Source: Flavobacterium fragile
Lineage (GTDB): Bacteria; Bacteroidota; Bacteroidia; Flavobacteriales; Flavobacteriaceae
Direction of reading: 5' to 3'
DNA length: 64,000 nt
Assembly: GCF_023634865.1 (NCBI RefSeq)
Contig: NZ_JAMLJN010000007.1
Location: 62,001 to 126,000 of the forward strand
Shown: piece after piece, positions 25,956 through 33,939 of the stretch
Layout: every line of letters begins with the position of its first letter
Numbering within the stretch: position 1 is the stretch's first letter
The notes under the pieces: generated by a model
Told to the model about the DNA's origin: nothing
The model's database searches: none
What the model saw: only the letters and a program-made list of their open reading frames with translations
Program-made: the position numbers and the translations under genes

Positions 25956-25981
25956 GTTTTAAATAATTACAATCCAATTCG

Positions 25982-25989
25982 TACATTTG
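25982..25989 (+). promoter_or_regulatory. Promoter -7 box for the 74-residue gene
   Basis: TACATTTG fits TAnnTTTG, 14 bases before the ATG at 26004. It lies inside a longer open frame and argues for the shorter start. Confidence 0.6.
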
Positions 25990-26003
25990 AAAAAAATACA
26001 ATT

Positions 26004-26228
26004 ATGTCAAAAGATAAAAAGGGAATTTACACGGGAATTATAGAAAAAGATGCAGATGGAAATTATTTCTGCGGTGAATACTTATTGGATTACCAATACA
26101 CAGAGAAAAACTTCAAAGTAGGAGATGAAATCAACATCAAATCGGTTATTGTAAATCCGAGTGATAAAAGTTATAATCAGTATCCAAAAAAATCGAGAAA
26201 TTTCTTCTTAGCTAACGAAAAAGAGTAA
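26004..26228 (+). CDS. Small cytoplasmic protein of unknown function
   Basis: 74 residues from the ATG at 26004. An earlier start at 25944 would sit inside the nrdA terminator and before the promoter box, so it was not used. The product (GIYTGIIEKDADGNYFCGEY, then FKVGDEINIKSVIVNPSDKS) is beta-rich and could be a small OB- or SH3-like barrel. It has one cysteine and no signal. No family recognised. It is sandwiched between nrdBA and dgt, 33 bases ahead of dgt, so a link to nucleotide metabolism is possible. Confidence 0.68.
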   Translation: MSKDKKGIYTGIIEKDADGNYFCGEYLLDYQYTEKNFKVGDEINIKSVIVNPSDKSYNQYPKKSRNFFLANEKE

Positions 26229-26234
26229 TATAAA

Positions 26235-26262
26235 AATCCGCAATCTTCAATCTAGAATCTTA
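26235..26262. repeat. Heptamer array, four AATCnnn units before dgt
   Basis: AATCCGC, AATCTTC, AATCTAG and AATCTTA follow without gaps. The last unit overlaps the first base of the dgt start codon. Confidence 0.65.
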
Positions 26263-27605
26263 TGATGCAGTGGGAACAATTATTGTCCTTAAAAAGACAA
26301 GGCGACACCAGTAAACGTTTACGAAAAGAGCAAGACGACACCCGTTTAGGCTTTGAAGTCGATTATGACCGAATTATTTTTTCTGCCGCTTTTAGAAGTT
26401 TGCAAGATAAAACGCAAGTCATTCCACTTTCCAAAACCGATTTCGTTCACAACCGACTAACACATAGTTTGGAAGTTTCTGTTGTTGGGCGTTCTTTAGG
26501 GCGTTTGGTTGGAAAGCAAATCATTGCAAAATATCCGCATTTACAAGAAGTTCACGGCTATCAAGCCAATGATTTTGGTGCGATTGTGGCTGCTGCGGCA
26601 TTATCACATGATATTGGAAATCCTCCTTTCGGACATTCAGGAGAAAAAGCGATTGGAGAATATTTCAAAACCGGAAACGGATTGCAATACAAAGACCAAT
26701 TAACCGAAAAACAATGGCAAGATTTAATCGATTTTGAAGGAAATGCTAATGGTTTTTCAGTGTTGGCGGCTTCTCGAGAAGGAATCGAAGGCGGATTGCG
26801 TATTTCGTATGCGACTTTGGGTGCTTTTATGAAATATCCGAAAGAAAGTTTGCCAAAAAAACCAACGCAAAAAATCTGTGATAAAAAATATGGTTTTTTC
26901 CAGCAAGACAAAGAGTTCTTTGCTGAGGTTGCTAATGAGTTAGGTTTAATTTCGAATAAATCAGGAAACGATATTGGTTTTGAACGTCATCCATTAGCGT
27001 ATTTAGTAGAAGCGGCTGATGATATTTGCTACACCATCATCGATTTTGAAGACGGAATTAACTTAGGCTGGATTCCAGAAGAATATGCATTAGAATATCT
27101 AATCAAACTTGTCAAAAACGGAATCGATACCAAAAAATACAACGAACTCATCACTAAAGAAGATAGAATAAGTTATTTGCGTGCCTTAGCCATTGGAAGT
27201 TTAATCAATGATGCGGTAGCGATTTTTATGGAAAATGAAAAAGCTATTTTAGCTGGAGAATTTACATTTGCCTTGATGGATAAAAGTCAGTACAAAGCGC
27301 AAATGAACGACATCATTCAAATTAGTATTAAAAACGTATACCAAAGTAAAGAAGTAATTCAGAAGGAAGTAATGGGGTATAAAATCATCAATAATTTATT
27401 GGATGCATTTTGTACGGCTTATAACAAAAAAGTAAACGGAACAGCTTCTAATTACGATGAATTGTTATTGGAGTTATTGCCAGAACGTTTCCAATTTCAA
27501 AAGGAAAACCTTTACGATAGATTGTTGCATATTTGTCATTTCGTTTCTTTATTGACAGATGGTAAGGCGTTGGAGTTATATAAAACCATTCAAGCAAATA
27601 AATAG
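26262..27605 (+). CDS. dgt: Deoxyguanosinetriphosphate triphosphohydrolase (dGTPase)
   Basis: 447 residues; ATG codons at 26262 and 26265 are both usable. It is an HD-domain enzyme that hydrolyses dGTP (or other dNTPs) to the nucleoside and triphosphate. Metal ligands are H68 in NRLTHSLEV and H116-D117 in LSHDIGNPPFGHSGE; a third conserved segment is YLVEAADDICYTIIDFEDG (about 246-264). Early residues DTSKRLRKEQDDTRLGFEVD are typical of the bacterial family. Placement downstream of nrdBA puts making and breaking of dNTPs in one block. A terminator follows. Confidence 0.93.
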   Translation: MMQWEQLLSLKRQGDTSKRLRKEQDDTRLGFEVDYDRIIFSAAFRSLQDKTQVIPLSKTDFVHNRLTHSLEVSVVGRSLGRLVGKQIIAKYPHLQEVHGYQANDFGAIVAAAALSHDIGNPPFGHSGEKAIGEYFKTGNGLQYKDQLTEKQWQDLIDFEGNANGFSVLAASREGIEGGLRISYATLGAFMKYPKESLPKKPTQKICDKKYGFFQQDKEFFAEVANELGLISNKSGNDIGFERHPLAYLVEAADDICYTIIDFEDGINLGWIPEEYALEYLIKLVKNGIDTKKYNELITKEDRISYLRALAIGSLINDAVAIFMENEKAILAGEFTFALMDKSQYKAQMNDIIQISIKNVYQSKEVIQKEVMGYKIINNLLDAFCTAYNKKVNGTASNYDELLLELLPERFQFQKENLYDRLLHICHFVSLLTDGKALELYKTIQANK

Positions 27606-27620
27606 GAATGGTTTAAAAAT

Positions 27621-27648
27621 AAAAAACCTCTCAACTGAGAGGTTTTTT
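27621..27648. terminator. Bidirectional terminator between dgt and rpmA
   Basis: AACCTCTCA pairs perfectly with TGAGAGGTT around AC, with A-run and T-run on the two sides. Confidence 0.88.
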
Positions 27649-27670
27649 TATGTTGCAAAATAAGATTTTA

Positions 27671-27931
27671 TTAAGCTTCAAAAGGAATTACAGATACATA
27701 AGATTTGTTTTCTCCTTTTTTCTGGAATTTTACAACTCCATCAACTTTAGCATGTAAAGTATGATCTTTACCCATGTAAACGTTTTCACCTGGGTTGTGC
27801 TTCGAACCTCTTTGTCTTACAATGATGTTTCCAGCAATAGCAGCTTGACCACCATAAATCTTAACGCCTAAACGTTTCGATTCTGATTCTCTACCATTCT
27901 TCGAACTACCGACACCTTTCTTGTGAGCCAT
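27671..27931 (-). CDS. rpmA: 50S ribosomal protein L27
   Basis: 86 residues. The N-terminus [20 protein letters not shown] is the classic bL27 start, whose flexible tip reaches the peptidyl-transferase centre. It is followed by [20 protein letters not shown]. No N-terminal extension is present, so no cleavage as in Firmicutes is needed. It follows rplU by 19 bases in the usual rplU-rpmA order. Confidence 0.98.
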   Translation of the reverse strand: MAHKKGVGSSKNGRESESKRLGVKIYGGQAAIAGNIIVRQRGSKHNPGENVYMGKDHTLHAKVDGVVKFQKKGENKSYVSVIPFEA

Positions 27932-27950
27932 GACGTAATATTTTTAAATG

Positions 27951-28373
27951 TTATTCTTCAGTTTTTGGTTTTTTTGTTGCTTTAGCTTTTGGCTTAACTT
28001 CTTCAGTAGCTTCAGTTACTTCAACTTCAACTTCTTTTTTAGCAGCTTTTTTCTTAGCACCAGCAGCAACGATTCCTTCAATTAAAATTTGAGTGAATGA
28101 TTGTCTGTGACCGTTTTTCTTTTTGTAACCTTTTCTTCTTTTCTTTTTGAAAACAATTACTTTGTCACCTTTTAAGTGTTGTAATACTTTGGCTTCTACT
28201 GAAGCACCTTCTACAGCTGGGGCGCCTAAAGTTACAGTTCCATTTTCATCTAACAAAAGTACTTTGTCAAAAGAAACTTTAGCTCCTTCTTCTGAAGCTA
28301 AACGGTGAACATAAACCTTTTGGTCTTTGCTTACTTTGAATTGTTGCCCTGCTATCTCTACGATTGCGTACAT
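27951..28373 (-). CDS. rplU: 50S ribosomal protein L21 with basic/acidic C-terminal extension
   Basis: 140 residues against about 103 in E. coli. The core ([18 protein letters not shown] to [15 protein letters not shown] and ILIEGI) is standard bL21. About 35 extra residues follow, with alternating Lys/Ala and Val/Glu ([12 protein letters not shown] and a closing KPKTEE). Such tails are common in the phylum. It is the first gene of the rplU-rpmA unit. Confidence 0.97.
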   Translation of the reverse strand: MYAIVEIAGQQFKVSKDQKVYVHRLASEEGAKVSFDKVLLLDENGTVTLGAPAVEGASVEAKVLQHLKGDKVIVFKKKRRKGYKKKNGHRQSFTQILIEGIVAAGAKKKAAKKEVEVEVTEATEEVKPKAKATKKPKTEE

Positions 28374-28406
28374 AACAATGATTTTAGTTAAAAAATTTAA
28401 GGTTGC

Positions 28407-28414
28407 AAATATAC
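28407..28414 (-). promoter_or_regulatory. Promoter -7 box for rplU-rpmA
   Basis: TATATTTG on the minus strand is a perfect TAnnTTTG, 33 bases before the rplU ATG. Confidence 0.72.
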
Positions 28415-28550
28415 AATAATTTCTAAACCAAACAACTATCTATTCCATAAAAAGTAAAATTACAGATGAAAATATTTTTTTTCTTAAAAAATGTAACAAA
28501 ATCATGAAATTGCGTCTTATTAAGAATTATATCAAACAAATTAATAACGT

Positions 28551-29876
28551 ATGAAAAAATCTTTAATGGCTTTGGGTACTGCACTTATGCTTGGCGGAAC
28601 TGCCACTGCTCAAAAAGTAACATTTGAGGAATTTGATTTAGACAATGGTTTACACGTTGTGCTACATCAAGATAATTCTGCACCTGTGGTTATTACTTCT
28701 GTAATGTATCATGTAGGGGCAAAAGACGAACAACCAAACCGTACTGGTTTTGCTCACTTTTTTGAACACCTTTTATTTGAAGGAACAAAAAATATCAATC
28801 GTGGTGATTGGTTTAAAATTGTAACAGCAAACGGAGGAAACAATAATGCGAACACAACAGACGATAGAACGTATTATTACGAGGTTTTTCCATCTAATAA
28901 CTTAGAATTAGCGATTTGGATGGAATCAGAAAGATTGATGCATCCTGTTATTAACCAAGTAGGTGTTGATACACAAAACGAGGTTGTTAAAGAAGAAAAA
29001 AGATTACGTGTTGACAATCAGCCTTATGGTAACTTAATTAAAGCTGTTAAAGAAAACATGTTTAAAGTGCATCCTTACCGTTGGACAACCATTGGTGAGA
29101 TGGAGCATTTAGACGCTGCTACTTTAGATGAATTCTTAGCTTTCAATAAGAAATTCTATGTACCTAACAATGCGGTATTAGTGGTTGCAGGTCAGTTTGA
29201 CAAAGATCAAGCAAAAGAATGGATTAAAAAATATTTTGGTCCAATCCCAAAAGGAGCGCCTGTAACACGTCAAAAATATGAAGAAGCACCAATTACTGAA
29301 GAATTTAAGGCCACTTGGCAAGATCCAAACATCCAAATTCCAATGTTGGTATCGGCTTACAGAACTCCTTCGATGAAATCTAGAGAAGCTAGAGTTTTAG
29401 ATATGATTTCAACTTATTTGTCAGATGGAAAAAGTTCTAAACTTTACAAAAAAATTGTAGACGATAAGAAAATGGCTTTACAAATTGGAGCATTCAATTA
29501 CAGTCAAGAAGATTACGGAATGTATTTGATTTACGGTTTACCAATGGGAAGCAACACAATGGAATCTATTTTAAAAGAAATTGATGAAGAAATCGTGAAA
29601 ATGCAAAACGAATTAATTTCGGAAAAAGATTACCAAAAACTTCAAAACAAATTTGAAAGTAATTATGTAAGCAGTAATGCTTCTGTTGAAGGAATCGCGG
29701 ATAATTTGGCAACGTATTATATGTTGTATGGTGATATCAATTTGATCAATACCGAGATTGATATTTATCGTTCTATCACAAGAGAGGAAATTAGAGACGT
29801 GGCTAAAAAATATCTAGGCTCTAACCAAAGAATGATTTTAGAATATGTTCCTGCTAAAGATAAAGCACAAAACTAA
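28551..29876 (+). CDS. M16 family zinc peptidase, catalytic type
   Basis: 441 residues with a signal peptide (cleavage near TATAQ, about 20). The inverted zinc motif HFFEH is at 69-73, and a downstream glutamate lies in NEVVKEEKRLRVDNQ (about 143-157). M16 enzymes cut oligopeptides or small proteins within a closed chamber. The next gene, 13 bases on, is a second M16 protein that lacks this motif, so the two probably form a heterodimer as in other bacterial and mitochondrial pairs. Likely periplasmic. Confidence 0.93.
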   Translation: MKKSLMALGTALMLGGTATAQKVTFEEFDLDNGLHVVLHQDNSAPVVITSVMYHVGAKDEQPNRTGFAHFFEHLLFEGTKNINRGDWFKIVTANGGNNNANTTDDRTYYYEVFPSNNLELAIWMESERLMHPVINQVGVDTQNEVVKEEKRLRVDNQPYGNLIKAVKENMFKVHPYRWTTIGEMEHLDAATLDEFLAFNKKFYVPNNAVLVVAGQFDKDQAKEWIKKYFGPIPKGAPVTRQKYEEAPITEEFKATWQDPNIQIPMLVSAYRTPSMKSREARVLDMISTYLSDGKSSKLYKKIVDDKKMALQIGAFNYSQEDYGMYLIYGLPMGSNTMESILKEIDEEIVKMQNELISEKDYQKLQNKFESNYVSSNASVEGIADNLATYYMLYGDINLINTEIDIYRSITREEIRDVAKKYLGSNQRMILEYVPAKDKAQN

Positions 29877-29889
29877 GATTTGAAGAATT

Positions 29890-31941
29890 ATGAAAAAATT
29901 TTTATACATAGCAGCCAGTTTATTTTTAACAATAACTATGCAAGCACAAGACAGACCGCAACCTAAACCAGGACCTGCTCCAGCAATTAACGTTAACAAG
30001 CCTCAAAGCTTTGTTCTCAAAAATGGTTTAAAAGTTTTAGTGGTGGAAAACCATAAATTACCTCGCGTTTCTTTCAATCTTACATTGGATAATGCACCTT
30101 ATGCAGAAGGAAATAAAAAAGGAGTTTCTGATATTTTAAGCGGAATGCTTGGAAATGGTACAAAAAAAATCAGTAAAGATGCTTTCAATGAAGAAATCGA
30201 CTTTTTAGGAGCTGATATCAATTTTTATGCCTCTGGAGCTTATGCAAACGGACTTTCAAGATATTCAAAGAGAATTTTGGAATTAATGGCAGATGGCGCT
30301 TTAAATCCATTGTTTGACCAAAGTGAATTCGATAAAGAAAAAGAAAAAATTATTGAAGGATTAAAAGCCGATGAAAAAAGTGTTTCTGCGATTGCTCGTA
30401 GAGTTGAAAATGTTTTAGTTTTCGGAAAAGAACATTATAGAGGTGAATTTACAAGCGAAGAAACATTGAAAAATGTTACTTTGGACGATGTTATTATCAA
30501 TTACAACAATTATTTTGTGCCAGCAAATGCTTACTTGGTAATTGTTGGTGATGTTAAATTCAAAGAAATTAAAAAAGAAGTTGAAAAACTTTTTGGTAAA
30601 TGGAAAGAAGCTAAAGCACCTGTATTTACTTATTCTACTCCAAAAGACGTTCAATACAGTCAAATTAATTTCATAGACGCACCAAATGCTGTTCAGTCAG
30701 AAATTGCTTTAGTGAATTTGTCAAACTTGAAAATGACCGATAAAGAATATTTTTCAGTTCTTTTAGCTAACCAAATTCTAGGTGGTGGTGGAGAAGGAAG
30801 ATTATTCTTAAACTTACGTGAAAAACACGGTTGGACTTATGGCGCATACTCTTCTATTGGGGCTGGAAAATATATCAATAAATTCCGTTCTAGTGCTTCA
30901 GTAAGAAATACAGTTACAGATAGTGCTGTTGTTGAATTCTTCAATGAATTGAAAAGAATCAAAACAGAATTAGTTTCTGAAGAAGATTTGAAAAATGCTA
31001 AAGCTAAATACGTAGGTAATTTTGTAATGCAAATTGAAAAACCTTCAACTATAGCAGGTTACGCTTTAAATAAAGAAACTCAAGGTTTACCTGATGATTT
31101 TTACGAAAACTATATCAAAAACATCAACGCAGTAACGGCTGAGGATATTAAAAATGCAGCAAATAAATATTTCTTATCAGATAATACAAGAGTGGTTATT
31201 GTAGGAAAAGCGGCAGATGTTTTGCCTGGATTAGAAGTAATGAGCAAAAGAGAAAAATTACCAATTTTCTATTTTGATAAATATGGAAATCCAGCAGAAA
31301 AACCGGAAGTTAAAAAACCTATTCCTGCAGGTGTAACAGCTCAAACGGTATTAAACAACTATATTAACGCAATTGGTGGAGAAAAAGCGGTTAAAAACGT
31401 AAAAACATTAGTTACGTTTTCTTCTGGAACTGTTCAAGGAATGCCATTAGAATTAGTTACTAAAACAGCTCAAAAGAAAATGAGTGTTGAAATGAAAGCT
31501 ATGGGTTCTACTATGATGAAGCAAGTAGTTAATGAAAAAGAAGCGTATGCTGTGCAACAAGGTCAAAGAGTTGATTTTAAAGATCAGGACTTAAAAGACA
31601 TGCAAGCTATGGCAGGTAACTTTAAAGAATTGTCTCTAGTAACAGATAAAGCGGTAACTCTAACTGGAATTGAAAACATCAATGGCGCTGATGCTTATGC
31701 TATTAAGAGTGGAAAATCTACTTATTACTATGATGTGAAAACTGGATTTAAAGTTGCTGAAGCTCAAGAGTTAGAGCAAAGAGGTCAAAAAATGACACAA
31801 ACAACTTATTATCAGGATTATAAAGATGTGAAAGGATTGAAATTCCCTTACAAAACAATCATGAATGTAGGTATTGAAATCGAATTGATTACATCAGAAG
31901 TTAAAATTAATGAAGGGGTAACAGATGCCGATTTCAAATAA
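29890..31941 (+). CDS. M16 family peptidase-like partner (non-catalytic) with extra C-terminal domain
   Basis: 683 residues with a signal peptide (about 19-20, MQAQD). At the place of the zinc motif the sequence reads NKKGVSDILSGMLGNGT, with no histidine, so this subunit is probably inactive. The substrate-binding segment LREKHGWTYGAYSSI (about 309-323) of beta-type subunits is kept. After the M16 region, roughly 220 residues (about 465-683) form a beta-rich domain with QTVLNNYINAIGGEKAVKNV at its start, as in LolA/LolB-like lipoprotein-binding folds. The role of that domain is inferred. A terminator follows. Confidence 0.9.
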   Translation: MKKFLYIAASLFLTITMQAQDRPQPKPGPAPAINVNKPQSFVLKNGLKVLVVENHKLPRVSFNLTLDNAPYAEGNKKGVSDILSGMLGNGTKKISKDAFNEEIDFLGADINFYASGAYANGLSRYSKRILELMADGALNPLFDQSEFDKEKEKIIEGLKADEKSVSAIARRVENVLVFGKEHYRGEFTSEETLKNVTLDDVIINYNNYFVPANAYLVIVGDVKFKEIKKEVEKLFGKWKEAKAPVFTYSTPKDVQYSQINFIDAPNAVQSEIALVNLSNLKMTDKEYFSVLLANQILGGGGEGRLFLNLREKHGWTYGAYSSIGAGKYINKFRSSASVRNTVTDSAVVEFFNELKRIKTELVSEEDLKNAKAKYVGNFVMQIEKPSTIAGYALNKETQGLPDDFYENYIKNINAVTAEDIKNAANKYFLSDNTRVVIVGKAADVLPGLEVMSKREKLPIFYFDKYGNPAEKPEVKKPIPAGVTAQTVLNNYINAIGGEKAVKNVKTLVTFSSGTVQGMPLELVTKTAQKKMSVEMKAMGSTMMKQVVNEKEAYAVQQGQRVDFKDQDLKDMQAMAGNFKELSLVTDKAVTLTGIENINGADAYAIKSGKSTYYYDVKTGFKVAEAQELEQRGQKMTQTTYYQDYKDVKGLKFPYKTIMNVGIEIELITSEVKINEGVTDADFK

Positions 31942-31963
31942 TTAAATTAGTTATAAAATAGGA

Positions 31964-31990
31964 AAGGCACTCTAGAAATAGAGTGCTTTT
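31964..31990. terminator. Bidirectional terminator between M16 pair and EamA gene
   Basis: GCACTCT pairs with AGAGTGC around AGAAAT, flanked by A and T runs. Confidence 0.82.
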
Positions 31991-31991
31991 T

Positions 31992-32861
31992 TTATTTCTT
32001 ACTCGAAAAATAAACACCAATTAATACAATCAAAGCTCCTAACAATTGAATAATAGATAAGGTTTCATTCATAAATAAAAAACCTAAAATAAACGCTACT
32101 ACAGGAATTATGTAGGTAACCGATGAGGCGAAAACCGGTGATGATAATTGAATTAATTTGTAAAATAAAATGTTTGAAAATCCTGTTCCCACAATTCCTA
32201 AAATAGCAATATAGCCTAACGAAGCCTGAACCTTAGTTTCCTGAATTATATCAAAAAAACCCGTGAAATATAAAACAATTAAAGCTGGAAAAAACATGAT
32301 TAAAAAGTTTCCTGTGCTAATAGTTAAAGGTTTTAAATCGGATAAGTACTTTTTAATTAAATTTACATTAACACCATAAAAAATAGAGGCTATCACTATT
32401 ACTAAAGCATAATAGTAGTTCTCAGTAGTATTTTCTCCATCACCAAATAAAACTAATAAAGCACAACCAATAAATCCTATAATTACCCCAAAAACCTGGC
32501 TTCGTTGTACATTCATGCCGAAAAAAAGTAATCCTACCAATAAGGTATTTAACGGTGTTAAGGAATTTAAAATCGAACTTATAGAGCCGTCGATTTTCGT
32601 TAAAGCAAAAGCAAAAAGAAAAGCAGGAATGAAAGTTCCACATAAAGCAGTTAATGCAATATATTTCCACTTATATAAAGGGATTTGAGGAATTTGTTTA
32701 AATCCAACAATAATCAAAAATAAAGCTGCAAATATGACTCGTAAACTACCTAGTTGTACTGAATTTACACCTTTTAAACCCAATTGCATTAAGATGAAAG
32801 AACTTCCCCAAACACAACCTAAAAAGCCTAATAAATACCATTTTGTTGAATTGTTTTCCAT
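31992..32861 (-). CDS. EamA/DMT family transporter
   Basis: 289 residues with ten membrane spans in two five-span halves. The opening WYLLGFLGCVWGSSFILMQ and the second-half YALVIVIASIFYGVNVNLI are EamA repeats. These exporters move metabolites or amino acids; the substrate cannot be read. The gene stands alone, divergent from a heavy-metal-domain lipoprotein gene, sharing a 110-base promoter region. Its own -7 region, GAATTTTG, has one mismatch to consensus. Confidence 0.88.
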   Translation of the reverse strand: MENNSTKWYLLGFLGCVWGSSFILMQLGLKGVNSVQLGSLRVIFAALFLIIVGFKQIPQIPLYKWKYIALTALCGTFIPAFLFAFALTKIDGSISSILNSLTPLNTLLVGLLFFGMNVQRSQVFGVIIGFIGCALLVLFGDGENTTENYYYALVIVIASIFYGVNVNLIKKYLSDLKPLTISTGNFLIMFFPALIVLYFTGFFDIIQETKVQASLGYIAILGIVGTGFSNILFYKLIQLSSPVFASSVTYIIPVVAFILGFLFMNETLSIIQLLGALIVLIGVYFSSKK

Positions 32862-32921
32862 AGTACTATTTTGTGCGTCAAAATTCAGACTTTATTTTGA
32901 AAATAGCACTATGAATTTTTG

Positions 32922-32929
32922 TAATTTTG
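32922..32929 (+). promoter_or_regulatory. Promoter for HMA-domain lipoprotein gene
   Basis: TAATTTTG matches TAnnTTTG, with a TTG at 32897-32899, 22 bases upstream. The ATG at 32972 is 42 bases downstream. It argues against a start at 32927. Confidence 0.65.
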
Positions 32930-32971
32930 CATAGTCTTTATTTAGAGACTTTTAATTTAACATTTATTGAT

Positions 32972-33340
32972 ATGAAAAATTTAAAAAATATTGGTTTAGC
33001 GCTTTTAATGATGCTTTCATTAGTAAGTTGTAAACAAGAAAACAAAGAAGTAGTAGCTGAAGAAGTAAAAAAAGAAGCCGTTTCAGAAGCAGATTTAGCT
33101 AAAATGCAAACAGCAAGTTTTACTATCGACGGAATGACTTGCGCTATGGGTTGTGCTAAAACTATTGAAAACAAATTAGCAGCACAAGAAGGAGTTGGGC
33201 AAGCTGTTGTGGATTTCGATACTAAAATTGCAACTGTAAAATTCGATGCTGAAAAACAATCGTTAGAATCCTTAACTAAAACCATTGAAGCTGTTGCTGG
33301 CGGTGATTCTTACAAGGTAACGGAGTCGAAAAAAATGTAA
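32972..33340 (+). CDS. Heavy-metal-associated domain lipoprotein
   Basis: 122 residues from the ATG at 32972; an earlier start would overlap the promoter. A lipobox is visible (LMMLSLVSCKQ, cysteine at about residue 20). After a Lys/Glu linker the rest is a single heavy-metal-associated ferredoxin-like domain. Its metal motif reads GMTCAMGCAKTIE, that is C-x3-C instead of the usual C-x2-C. It may bind copper or another soft metal at the envelope, or have lost strict metal geometry. No P-type ATPase is near. A strong terminator follows. Confidence 0.85.
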   Translation: MKNLKNIGLALLMMLSLVSCKQENKEVVAEEVKKEAVSEADLAKMQTASFTIDGMTCAMGCAKTIENKLAAQEGVGQAVVDFDTKIATVKFDAEKQSLESLTKTIEAVAGGDSYKVTESKKM

Positions 33341-33342
33341 TA

Positions 33343-33379
33343 AAAAAAACGCCCTGATTATCTCAGGGCGTTTTTTTTA
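33343..33379. terminator. Strong bidirectional terminator
   Basis: AAACGCCCTGA pairs with TCAGGGCGTTT around TTATC, with long A and T runs on either side; it serves the lipoprotein gene and gldD. Confidence 0.92.
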
Positions 33380-33937
33380 TTGTTTCCATTCCAAAGTTTC
33401 CATTATCCTGCGCATATCTTCTTTTAGATATTGTGCGGCTGGTAAAATGGAATCAAAATTAGGCTTTGCATAAAAATAGACACTTCCCACAATGAAGTTT
33501 TTGGTGCTATCGGTAGCATAGAATTGTGCATTAGTTGCTGCATTTCCACCTACTTCATAAAACATTCCGTATACTTTTTTCTTTTCGTTTATGAAAGGTT
33601 GTTCTAAAATATCATCTGCTTTAACCACGTGATTATAAGTTAATGTTTGAGCATCACGCAATAATTTATCGATGTCATTATTAACGGGTTTATGTGTTAA
33701 ATAAATGGTGGCTTTCATTTTTGGATAATTAATCTCGAAAGCACACGATTTATCTTTAATCAAGGCTAAATTGTTTTTCTCAAAAGTAAAGGAACAATTC
33801 GATTCTAATTTAGAATATTTGGCCTTTGGATATTCCAAACTCAGTTGGCCTTTTGGTTTTGGTAAGATATCCTCTCCACAAGAAACCAATACTAAAAACA
33901 ATCCCAAACAACTTAATTTTATTATATTTTGTATCAT
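33377..33937 (-). CDS. gldD: Gliding motility lipoprotein GldD
   Basis: 186 residues. A lipoprotein signal ends in LVLVSCGED (cysteine at about 20), then PKPKGQLSLEYPKAKYSKLE, the typical GldD opening. GldD is one of the lipoproteins required for gliding and T9SS function in Flavobacterium. It is the last gene of the mutY-ssb-gldE-gldD block, the order known from Flavobacterium johnsoniae. The gldE stop is two bases upstream. Its exact molecular task is not known. Confidence 0.9.
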   Translation of the reverse strand: MIQNIIKLSCLGLFLVLVSCGEDILPKPKGQLSLEYPKAKYSKLESNCSFTFEKNNLALIKDKSCAFEINYPKMKATIYLTHKPVNNDIDKLLRDAQTLTYNHVVKADDILEQPFINEKKKVYGMFYEVGGNAATNAQFYATDSTKNFIVGSVYFYAKPNFDSILPAAQYLKEDMRRIMETLEWKQ

Positions 33938-33939
33938 AA

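Noticed and set aside
25944..26003. Upstream start of the small gene before dgt
   Set aside because: It begins inside the nrdA terminator hairpin and before a consensus -7 box, so an mRNA starting there would not carry it.
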